Assembly: GCF_021462265.1 (NCBI RefSeq)
Contig: NZ_JAJONF010000022.1
Span: forward strand, 62,001 to 126,000
Reading direction: 5' to 3'
DNA from: Streptomyces shenzhenensis
GTDB lineage: Bacteria > Actinomycetota > Actinomycetes > Streptomycetales > Streptomycetaceae
DNA: 64,000 bases
Positions 1-6,446 of this stretch are shown piece by piece. The translations under genes and the position numbers were made by a program. How positions within the stretch are numbered: position 1 is the stretch's first letter; the number at the start of each line of letters is the position of its first letter. The notes under the pieces are model-generated. The model made no database searches. It was not told where the DNA came from and saw only the letters and a program-made list of their open reading frames with translations.

Positions 1-757
1 GCTTCAACCTGCCGTGGACGCTACCCACAAGGGGGGCGCCTTCATTCAGGAGATCGCGGGCGCGTTGTGCTTCGTATGCAACCAGTGCACGCACCGATGC
101 GCCCGTGGTTTTCCTGGCGAGATCCGCCTCCTGGACGTGAAAGCGCTTCATGTCCTCGGCGGGCAGATAGATCCGGTCGCGGCCCAGGTCCTCGGCCACG
201 TCCTGGAGGTGTTCGACGATCTGCAGTGCGGTGCAGATCGAGTCGGAGAGCCGGATCCGGTCGGCGGTCGAGGTGCCGGTGACGGCGAGGACCAGGCGGC
301 CGACGGGGTTGGCGGACAGCTCGCAGTAGGCGAGGAGGTCGTCGTAGGTCTCGTACCGCTTGACGAGCTGGTCCTGGCGGTTGGCGGCGATCAGGCCCAG
401 GAACGGCTCGGGGGTGAGGGAGTGACGGCGGACCAGGGGCTGCAGGCGGCGCAGCAGGGGGTGGTGCGCAGTGCCGTCGAAGACGCGGCGCAGGTCGGCC
501 TCGAAGGCGTCAAGCAGGACCAGGCGGTTGTCGGCATCGGCCGGCGACACCCCGAGCAGGCGGGCGTCGGCGCCGCCGGGGGCCAGGTCGCCGTCGCCGA
601 TGTCGTCGACGAGCCGGGCGAAGCCGTACACCGCCATCAGGTCGTCGCGCCAGGCTCTGGGCAGGAAGAAGGGGGCCACGGGGAAGTTCTCGTCCGCGGC
701 CTTGTCCAGGGTGCCGCGCTCCGGGTCCCCGGTGCGCGCCGAGGCGGCCGCGGTCAC
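1..757 (-). CDS. hpnC: Squalene synthase HpnC (3' end runs off the window)
   Basis: This is a trans-isoprenyl diphosphate synthase of the squalene/phytoene synthase family, HpnC type. In the hopanoid pathway HpnC acts with HpnD and HpnE to turn farnesyl diphosphate into squalene. The reading frame is open from 757 to the window edge. It shows the conserved stretch LPRAWRDDLMAVYGFARLVD and the first Asp-rich motif VDDIGDGD near residues 55-60. The second family motif is visible around EHLQDVAEDLGRDRIYLP. The GTG at 757 was chosen because no ATG exists in this frame upstream. It overlaps the stop of a 21-codon ORF (754-819) in a GTGA arrangement, so translation may be coupled. The rest of a hopanoid operon would be expected beyond position 1. 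The family call is secure; the start is less so. Confidence 0.88.
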   Translation of the reverse strand, partial: MTAAASARTGDPERGTLDKAADENFPVAPFFLPRAWRDDLMAVYGFARLVDDIGDGDLAPGGADARLLGVSPADADNRLVLLDAFEADLRRVFDGTAHHPLLRRLQPLVRRHSLTPEPFLGLIAANRQDQLVKRYETYDDLLAYCELSANPVGRLVLAVTGTSTADRIRLSDSICTALQIVEHLQDVAEDLGRDRIYLPAEDMKRFHVQEADLARKTTGASVRALVAYEAQRARDLLNEGAPLVGSVHGRLK

Positions 758-819
758 CGTTCGCTGCCCGGGGCGGGGACGGCGCGGCCTGCGTTGAGCT
801 GGGGAGTTTCCGTAGCCAT
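754..819 (-). CDS. Possible 21-residue leader ORF overlapping hpnC
   Basis: An ATG at 819 opens a 21-codon frame whose TGA overlaps the hpnC GTG start. A GGGAG element lies about 11 bases upstream of the ATG, whereas the hpnC GTG itself has no obvious ribosome binding site. The frame could be a translationally coupled leader. It could also be the true N-terminus of HpnC separated by a one-base indel (natural or a sequencing error). The peptide has no recognisable domain. The existence of the ORF is seen directly; its role is inference. Confidence 0.35.
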   Translation of the reverse strand: MATETPQLNAGRAVPAPGSER

Positions 820-960
820 TGCCGTCACATCTCCCGTTCTACACTGCCGACCCAATACACACTATTTCGGACACGCCGCCCGGCAATCCGCGAGGCGGCC
901 CGGCAGAGGGTGTCGCGCATTATCGCCCCACTTGCCGCTTTCCGGGACCGGTACAGCTTA

Positions 961-972
961 CGTTGTACAACG
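961..972. promoter_or_regulatory. 12-bp perfect palindrome upstream of hpnC
   Basis: CGTTGTACAACG is a perfect palindrome about 140 bases upstream of the hpnC leader, in the 297-base gap between hpnC and the ABC ATPase gene. It could be an operator for the hopanoid genes, but no regulator is assigned. Apart from this and the terminator at 1072-1104, the gap shows nothing that can be named. Confidence 0.25.
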
Positions 973-1071
973 CATCGAGGTTCGTCGGGGTGTCCCGCAG
1001 ATCACAACAACACACCGATTGGCTTCAAGATTCCTAAGACAAGCCGGAGTTGACGTTTCCTTTGCAGACGC

Positions 1072-1104
1072 GGGGCCCCGCCGGAAAGGTTCCGGCGGGG
1101 CCCC
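1072..1104 (-). terminator. Strong hairpin terminator after the ABC exporter genes
   Basis: A perfect 15-bp GC-rich stem (1072-1086 with 1090-1104) closes a 3-base loop, 13 bases beyond the stop of the ABC ATPase gene. It probably ends the minus-strand exporter transcript and insulates hpnC. There is no long U-run, which is usual for Streptomyces terminators. Confidence 0.8.
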
Positions 1105-1116
1105 TGCCAGTCCGCG

Positions 1117-1911
1117 CTACTTGCCCGTGAACTTCTCGTACTCCTTGAGCACCTCTTCGGTCGGGCCGTCCATGCGCAGCTCACCGCGCTCCAGCCACAG
1201 GACACGGTCGCAGGTGTCGCGGATCGACTTGTTGTTGTGACTGACCAGAAACACCGTGCCCGCGTGCTCACGCAATTCGCGGATCCGGTCCTCGGAACGC
1301 CTGCGGAAGGCCGCGTCACCGGTGGCCAGCGCCTCGTCGATCATGAGGACGTCGTGGTCCTTGGCGGCCGCGATGGAGAACCGCAGCCGGGCCGCCATGC
1401 CGGAGGAGTAGGTGCGCATCGGGAGGGTGATGAAGTCGCCCTTGTCGTTGATGCCGGAGAAATCGACGATCTCCTGATAGCGGGCCTTTATCTCGTCCCG
1501 GGTCATGCCCATGGCCAGGCCGCCCAGGATGACGTTGCGCTCGCCCGTGAGGTCGTTCATCAGGGCAGCGTTGACGCCGAGCAGCGAGGGCTGGCCGTTG
1601 GTGTAGACCCTGCCCTTCTCGGCGGGCAGCAGGCCGGCGATGGCGCGCAGCAGGGTGGACTTGCCGGAACCGTTGGAGCCGATCAGGCCGATCGCCTCGC
1701 CGCGGTAGGCGACGAAGGAGACGCCGCGCACCGCGTGCACCTTGCGGACGCCCCGGTCGTCGCCGCGCTTGAAGATGCGGCTCAGGGCGGCCGTCGCGCT
1801 GCCCTTGCCGGTCTTGGCACCGTTGACCCGGTAGACGATGTGCACGTCCTCCGCGATGACGGTGGGGATCCGCTCCCCGGGGTTCTGCTCCACGTCGTTG
1901 AGGTCAGCCAC
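1117..1911 (-). CDS. Polysaccharide/teichoic-acid-type ABC exporter, ATPase subunit (TagH/Wzt-like)
   Basis: This 264-residue ATPase would power export of a cell-envelope polymer with the permease encoded just upstream. The Walker A motif GSNGSGKST lies at residues 78-86, the ABC signature SSGMA near 169, Walker B VLMIDEA near 188 and the switch histidine in SHNNKS near 226. Short length, an N-terminal extension before the first strand and the Walker B form IDEALATGD are typical of the TagH/Wzt/RfbE exporter group. There is no C-terminal carbohydrate-binding domain as in long Wzt proteins. The GTG start overlaps the permease gene by 8 bases, so the two are co-translated. The terminator at 1072-1104 follows. 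Confidence 0.92.
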   Translation of the reverse strand: MADLNDVEQNPGERIPTVIAEDVHIVYRVNGAKTGKGSATAALSRIFKRGDDRGVRKVHAVRGVSFVAYRGEAIGLIGSNGSGKSTLLRAIAGLLPAEKGRVYTNGQPSLLGVNAALMNDLTGERNVILGGLAMGMTRDEIKARYQEIVDFSGINDKGDFITLPMRTYSSGMAARLRFSIAAAKDHDVLMIDEALATGDAAFRRRSEDRIRELREHAGTVFLVSHNNKSIRDTCDRVLWLERGELRMDGPTEEVLKEYEKFTGK

Positions 1912-2833
1912 GGCCGTACCGCTCCTCCGCCTTCCAGAAGTACACGAAACCGCCGGCGAACACGACCACGGCCCAGGACAGGGCGACGGCCCAGACGTGC
2001 GGCGGGAGGTTCGAGGCGCCGTAGCCGTCGATGAGGGCGAAGCGCATCAGGTCCATGTAGACGGTGGCGGGGTTCACCTGGAAGAGCGTGCGCGCCCACT
2101 CCGGCCGGCCCTCCATCATCTTGCTGATCGAGAACATCACACCGGACATGTACATCCAGGTGCGCAGGACGAACGGCAGCAGCTGGGCGAGGTCCGGCGT
2201 CTTGGCGCCCAGCCGGGCCACGACCAGGGCCAGGCCGGTGTTGAAGAGGAACAGCAGGAGCAGGATCGGGACGACCAGCGCCCAGGACAGGCCCGGGCGG
2301 CTGCCGAACCCGACCACCACCGCGACCATCACGATCATCGAGAACAGCAGCTGCTGGAGCTGCTGGAGCGCGAAGGAGATCGGCAGCGAGGCGCGCGGGA
2401 AATGCAGCGCACGCACCAGACCGAGGTTGCCGGAGATCGCGCGCACGCCCGTCATGATCGAGCTCTGCGTGAACGTGAAGGTGAACACGCCGGTGACCAG
2501 GAACGGAATGTAGACGTCCTGCGACATGCCGCGGCTGGCGTGCAGGATGACTCCGAAGATGAAGTAGTACACGGCAGCGTTCAGCAGCGGCGTGGCCACC
2601 TGCCAGAGCTGGCCGAGCTTGGCCTGGCTGTACTGGGCGGTGAGTTTCGCCTGCGAGAAGGCCAGGATGAAGTGGCGCCGGCCCCAGAGCTGGCGTACGT
2701 ACTCGGGCAGCGAGGGGCGTGCGCCGCTCACCGCGAGCCCGTACCTGGCGGCGAGTTGCGCCGCCGTGAGGCCCTCGTCGGCGGACGGCACCGCGCTCAC
2801 CGCGATGCCGCCGTCATGCGTTGTCTCACTCAA
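1904..2833 (-). CDS. Polysaccharide/teichoic-acid-type ABC exporter, permease subunit (TagG-like)
   Basis: This is an ABC-2 type membrane subunit of about 309 residues with six hydrophobic segments after a roughly 70-residue cytoplasmic N-terminus. The stretch preceding the first segment (RRHFILAFSQAKLTAQYSQA) is characteristic of O-antigen/teichoic acid exporters. I chose the TTG at 2833, which reads MSETTHDGG and has GAAGG 8 bases upstream. An ATG at 2920 in the same frame would add 29 arginine-rich residues that look like untranslated leader. It forms the membrane half of a transporter with the ATPase downstream. It probably exports the product of the CDP-alcohol/glycosyltransferase genes at 3-8 kb. 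Confidence 0.88.
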   Translation of the reverse strand: MSETTHDGGIAVSAVPSADEGLTAAQLAARYGLAVSGARPSLPEYVRQLWGRRHFILAFSQAKLTAQYSQAKLGQLWQVATPLLNAAVYYFIFGVILHASRGMSQDVYIPFLVTGVFTFTFTQSSIMTGVRAISGNLGLVRALHFPRASLPISFALQQLQQLLFSMIVMVAVVVGFGSRPGLSWALVVPILLLLFLFNTGLALVVARLGAKTPDLAQLLPFVLRTWMYMSGVMFSISKMMEGRPEWARTLFQVNPATVYMDLMRFALIDGYGASNLPPHVWAVALSWAVVVFAGGFVYFWKAEERYGRG

Positions 2834-2963
2834 GGGTGGAAGCCTTCGTTTTCGGATGCGTCTTACGTTCGTCTTACGGAATTGTGCTACTAGGCGCGAC
2901 ACGTCTGCGCCATCAGACACATTTCCGGGGACGTGGACGTGCCGTGCGCGTCAGTTCCGTGGC

Positions 2964-2991
2964 GTGTCCGCACGCCGTAGCGCGCGGACAC
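2964..2991 (-). terminator. Weak hairpin between glycosyltransferase and permease genes
   Basis: An 8-bp inverted repeat (GTGTCCGC/GCGGACAC) with a 12-base loop lies in the 173-base gap that separates the five-gene biosynthetic block from the exporter genes. It may attenuate read-through or simply mark the 3' end of the first block. Evidence is the repeat alone. Confidence 0.25.
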
Positions 2992-3006
2992 ACGCCTTCG
3001 AGCTTG

Positions 3007-3891
3007 TCAGATCACCGGAGGGCGGCCCAGTCGCGTGAGTTTCCACACGGTCCGCCAGCGCATCGGGCGGCGGGGTCCGCAGGGGGTGGTCCAGCCCTCC
3101 CGGAAACCGGCGAACCAGGCGTACAGGGCCGGCCGGGACGGGCGGCGGACCAGGGTGAGCAGCATCCACACCCCGAGGTAGACCGGGACCAGGAGGGCCG
3201 GCAGGTTGCGGCGGGCGAGCCAGACCCGGTTGCGGGCGACCATCCGGTGGTAGACCGCGTGCCGGGAGGGGGCGGTCGTGGGGTGGAACAGCACCATGTC
3301 GGAGCGGTAGTCGATCATCCAGCCGGCGTCCAGGGCCCGCCAGGCCAGGTCGGTCTCCTCGTGGGCGTAGAAGAACTCGTCCGGCAGGCCGCCGACCTCG
3401 GCGAGGACCTGGGTGCGGACGGCGTTGGCGCCGCCGAGGAAGGTGGTGACGCGGGAGGAGCGCATCGGGTCGGAGGCCCGCAACCGCGGCACGTGCCGGC
3501 GCTGCGTCTGCCCGGTCTCCGGGTCGGCGATGCGGAAGCTGATGATGCCGAGCCTCGGGTCGGCCGTGAAGGCCTCGCGGCACAGCTCGGCGGTGTCGTG
3601 CCCGGCGAGCAGGCCGTCGTCGTCGAGGAAGAGCAATATGTCGACGTCGCGGCCGCTCGGGCCGAAGGCCTCTATGCCGACGTTGCGCCCGCCGGGGATG
3701 CCGAGGTTCTCGGGCAGTTCCAGGGTGCGGACGCCGTCGGGCACCTCCGGGACGGGCGAGCCGTTGCCGACGACGACCACCTCGACCGGGTCGCCGTGCT
3801 GCTTGGCGACCGAGTCGAGGAGGGCGCGCAGTTCGTCGGGGCGGTTGCCCATGGTGATGACGACCGCGCCGACCTTCGGTCCGCCGCTCAC
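3007..3891 (-). CDS. Family 2 glycosyltransferase
   Basis: This 294-residue GT-A fold enzyme would transfer a sugar from a nucleotide donor onto an envelope polymer or lipid-linked acceptor. The N-terminus VGAVVITMGNRPDELRALL starts the nucleotide-binding fold. GIPGGRNVGIE and the metal-binding LDDDG (residues about 89-93) follow, with the catalytic-type HEETDLAWR near 170. A hydrophobic stretch near the C-terminus (LLVPVYLGVWMLLTLV) suggests membrane association. The GTG start at 3891 overlaps the stop of the CDP-alcohol phosphatidyltransferase gene by 4 bases (GTGA), so it belongs to that operon. The acceptor and donor sugar cannot be told from sequence. Confidence 0.9.
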   Translation of the reverse strand: MSGGPKVGAVVITMGNRPDELRALLDSVAKQHGDPVEVVVVGNGSPVPEVPDGVRTLELPENLGIPGGRNVGIEAFGPSGRDVDILLFLDDDGLLAGHDTAELCREAFTADPRLGIISFRIADPETGQTQRRHVPRLRASDPMRSSRVTTFLGGANAVRTQVLAEVGGLPDEFFYAHEETDLAWRALDAGWMIDYRSDMVLFHPTTAPSRHAVYHRMVARNRVWLARRNLPALLVPVYLGVWMLLTLVRRPSRPALYAWFAGFREGWTTPCGPRRPMRWRTVWKLTRLGRPPVI

Positions 3892-4667
3892 CGCAGCCTG
3901 CTCGACGCGAGGACCGAGACCAGGTGCAGCAGGGTCTGGAGCAGCGCGATGCCGGCCAGCACGGCGGTGCCGAGGCGGGTGAAGAAGAGGTCGCCGCGGA
4001 CGTGGTCGACGATCGCCAGCAGCAGGATCAGCAGGGAGGCCTCGATGCCGAGGATCAGCCGGTGGAACCGGAGCAGGGCGGCGGCCCGGCGGGCCAGCGC
4101 CATGCCGGAGGAGCGCATCTCGGCGGCGGCCTCCTTGACCACCGGAAGGCCTGCCTGGTGGCGGGCGACGCCGACCAGGTCGGTCTCGGCCTTGATCAGG
4201 ATGGCGCCGAGCGCGGCCAGGGTACCGAGGAAGGCCCACAGCCAGTCGATACGGCCGCTGCCGAACAGGTCGGCGGCGCGCAGCCCGAGCCCGACCAGGA
4301 CGGCCGCGTCGGTGAGGTACGCCCCGACCCGGTCCAGATAGACCCCGCCCAGCGAGTACTGCTGCTTCCAGCGGGCGACCTCGCCGTCCACGCAGTCCAG
4401 CAGCAGGTACATCTGGACGCAGACCACGCCGAGGACGGCGCCCGTGATCCCCGGCACCAGCAGTGCCGGGGCGGCGAGCACGCCGAAGACGGTCATCAGA
4501 TACGTGAGCTGGTTGGGCGTGACCCTGGTGTTCACCAGGTAGCGGTCCACCCGCAGGGACACCTCACGCATGTAGAGGCGTCCCATCCAGTGCTCACCGC
4601 TGCGCCGGTCCTTGACCCCAGCGGGGTGCACGACCGGACGGAGTTCAGCTACCGATGGCCTTGACAT
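3888..4667 (-). CDS. CDP-alcohol phosphatidyltransferase with altered active site
   Basis: This 259-residue integral membrane enzyme belongs to the family that moves a phospho-alcohol from a CDP donor to an acceptor alcohol. The signature DxxDGxxAR...GxxxDxxxD is present as DCVDGEVAR, then eight residues, then GVYLDRVGA. The fourth Asp, regarded in the family as the general base, is Ala (codon 4320-4322). Several hydrophobic segments follow the motif. The N-terminal SGEHWMGRLYMREVSLRVDR and TPNQLTYL stretches match the usual family entry. The gene overlaps the upstream dehydrogenase gene by 23 bases. It may use another base, pair with the second family member at 6443-8221, or have lost catalysis. 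Confidence 0.85.
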   Translation of the reverse strand: MSRPSVAELRPVVHPAGVKDRRSGEHWMGRLYMREVSLRVDRYLVNTRVTPNQLTYLMTVFGVLAAPALLVPGITGAVLGVVCVQMYLLLDCVDGEVARWKQQYSLGGVYLDRVGAYLTDAAVLVGLGLRAADLFGSGRIDWLWAFLGTLAALGAILIKAETDLVGVARHQAGLPVVKEAAAEMRSSGMALARRAAALLRFHRLILGIEASLLILLLAIVDHVRGDLFFTRLGTAVLAGIALLQTLLHLVSVLASSRLR

Positions 4668-5706
4668 AGTCGACGTAGAAGTCCTTGATCTGGTGGGTCT
4701 TGAGGTCGAGGTGTTCGAGGATGGTGTAGCGGCCGGGCCGGGTCTCCGGAGCGAACTCCACGACCCGGACGAACTCGTCCACGGTGAAGCCGATCTCCTC
4801 CGGCAGCACCGGCAGACCGTGCCGGCGCAGCACATCGGCCATGTACACGGACTGTTCGTGGGCTCCGCGCAGATACATCGCGAAGGCCGCGCCCAGCCCG
4901 CACTGCTCGCCGTGGCTGGCGGCACGCCTCGGGAAGAGCAGGTCGAAGGCGTGGTTGATCTCGTGGCACGCGCCGGAGGACGGACGGGAGTCGCCCGACA
5001 CCGACATGGCGATGCCGCTGAGCACCAGCGCCTCGGCGAGGACCTGGAGGAAGTCGTTCTCGCCGATGCCGCCGGGGTGGCGCAGTACCGCCTCGCCGGC
5101 CTGCCGGGCCATGGCGGCCGCCAGACCGTCGATCTTCTCGCCGTTGACGCGGTGGGACAGCTCCCAGTCCGCGATCGCCGAGATGTTGGAGACGGCGTCT
5201 CCGATGCCGGAGCGCACGAAGCGCGCCGGTGCCTCGCGGATGACGTCGAGGTCGATGACGACGGCGATCGGGTTCGGCACGCCGTAGGAGCCGCGGCCCG
5301 CGTCGTTGTCGAGGGTGGCGACCGGCGAGCACAGGCCGTCGTGGGCGAGGTTCGTCGGCACGGCGACCAGCGGCAGGCCCACCCGCGCCGCGGCGAACTT
5401 GGCGCAGTCGATGATCTTGCCGCCGCCGAGGCCGACGACCGCGTCGTAGCGGCCGGCCTTGATGTCGCCGGCCAGCCGGATCGCGTCGTCGAGGGTGCCG
5501 CCGCCCACCTCGTACCAGGTGGCGCCGGGCAGGCTCGGCGAGAGGCGCTCGCGCAGCTTCGAGCCGGAGCCGCCGCTGACGGCGACGGCGAGCCGCCCCG
5601 AGTGCGAGATGCGCTCGTCGGCGAGCACGCCCCCGAGGTCGTCGAGGGCACCCGGACGGATGTCCACGACGACCGGCGAGGGGATCAGCCGGGTCAGTAC
5701 TGGCAC
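4645..5706 (-). CDS. sn-glycerol-1-phosphate dehydrogenase-like enzyme (AraM/EgsA family)
   Basis: This 353-residue NAD(P)H- and metal-dependent dehydrogenase belongs to the iron-alcohol/polyol-phosphate superfamily. The nucleotide loop is GLGGGKIIDCAK near residue 100. PTNLAHDGLCSP follows. The metal-site regions SRPSSGACHEINHAFDLL and ASHGEQCGLG match glycerol-1-phosphate dehydrogenases better than classical alcohol dehydrogenases. The likely reaction is reduction of dihydroxyacetone phosphate, or of a related ketose or aldose phosphate, to a polyol phosphate. The GTG at 5706 overlaps the nucleotidyltransferase gene by 13 bases. With the neighbouring nucleotidyltransferase it could make a CDP-polyol for the phosphatidyltransferases. 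The exact substrate is inference. Confidence 0.82.
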   Translation of the reverse strand: MPVLTRLIPSPVVVDIRPGALDDLGGVLADERISHSGRLAVAVSGGSGSKLRERLSPSLPGATWYEVGGGTLDDAIRLAGDIKAGRYDAVVGLGGGKIIDCAKFAAARVGLPLVAVPTNLAHDGLCSPVATLDNDAGRGSYGVPNPIAVVIDLDVIREAPARFVRSGIGDAVSNISAIADWELSHRVNGEKIDGLAAAMARQAGEAVLRHPGGIGENDFLQVLAEALVLSGIAMSVSGDSRPSSGACHEINHAFDLLFPRRAASHGEQCGLGAAFAMYLRGAHEQSVYMADVLRRHGLPVLPEEIGFTVDEFVRVVEFAPETRPGRYTILEHLDLKTHQIKDFYVDYVKAIGS

Positions 5707-6446
5707 GCGATCTCCCGTCCCCTGGCGAGATCGGCGTGGTTGTCGATCTCGACCCACTGGACGTCGCCGATGGGCGCCACGTCGATCCGGAAGCCGCGGT
5801 TGACCAGTTCCTGGTAGCCGTGCTCGTAGAACTGCTGCGGGTCGGTCTCCCAGACCGTCTTCAGCGCGTCGGCGAGCTCGGGGGCCGCGTCGCCCTCGAT
5901 GAGGGTGACGCCGATGTACTCACCGGTGGCCTCGGCGGGGTCCATCAGCTTGGTGATCTTCGTCATGCCCTTGTCGGCATCGGCGACGACCTTCATCTCC
6001 TCGTCCGCGAGGGACTTGACGGTGTCCAGGGCGAGGATGATCCGCCTGCCGTCGCCGCGGGCGGCGAGCAGCGTCTTCTCGACGGAGACCGGGTGCACGG
6101 TGTCGCCGTTGGCGAGGATCACGCCGTCCTTGAGAGCGTCACGCCCGCACCACAGGGAGTAGGCGTTGTTCCACTCCTCGGCCTTGTCGTTGTCGATGAG
6201 GGTGAGCTTGAGGCCGTACTTCTCCTCCAGGGCCGCCTTGCGCTCGTAGACGGCCTCCTTGCGGTAGCCGACGATGACGGCGACCTCGGTCAGGCCGATC
6301 TCCGCGAAGTTGGCGAGGGTCAGGTCGAGCACCGTGATCGAGTCCTCTATCCCGGCAGGCCCCACCGGCACCAGCGCCTTGGGCAGGCTGTCGGTGTAGG
6401 GGCGCAGACGCCGGCCGGCGCCGGCCGCCAGCACGAGGCCGATCAT
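5694..6446 (-). CDS. Sugar/polyol-phosphate nucleotidyltransferase
   Basis: This 250-residue NTP transferase starts with the pyrophosphorylase signature LAAGAGRRLRPYTDSLPKAL. It has a metal-binding NGDTVH near residue 113 and ends in WVEIDNHADLARGREI, as in LicC-like choline-phosphate and inositol-phosphate cytidylyltransferases. It probably activates a polyol phosphate or choline-like phosphate with CTP. The ATG at 6446 overlaps the stop of the upstream phosphatidyltransferase gene by 4 bases (ATGA). Its position between a polyol-phosphate dehydrogenase and two CDP-alcohol transferases makes a CDP-activated product the best guess, but the nucleotide preference cannot be read from the sequence. 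Confidence 0.87.
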   Translation of the reverse strand: MIGLVLAAGAGRRLRPYTDSLPKALVPVGPAGIEDSITVLDLTLANFAEIGLTEVAVIVGYRKEAVYERKAALEEKYGLKLTLIDNDKAEEWNNAYSLWCGRDALKDGVILANGDTVHPVSVEKTLLAARGDGRRIILALDTVKSLADEEMKVVADADKGMTKITKLMDPAEATGEYIGVTLIEGDAAPELADALKTVWETDPQQFYEHGYQELVNRGFRIDVAPIGDVQWVEIDNHADLARGREIACQY

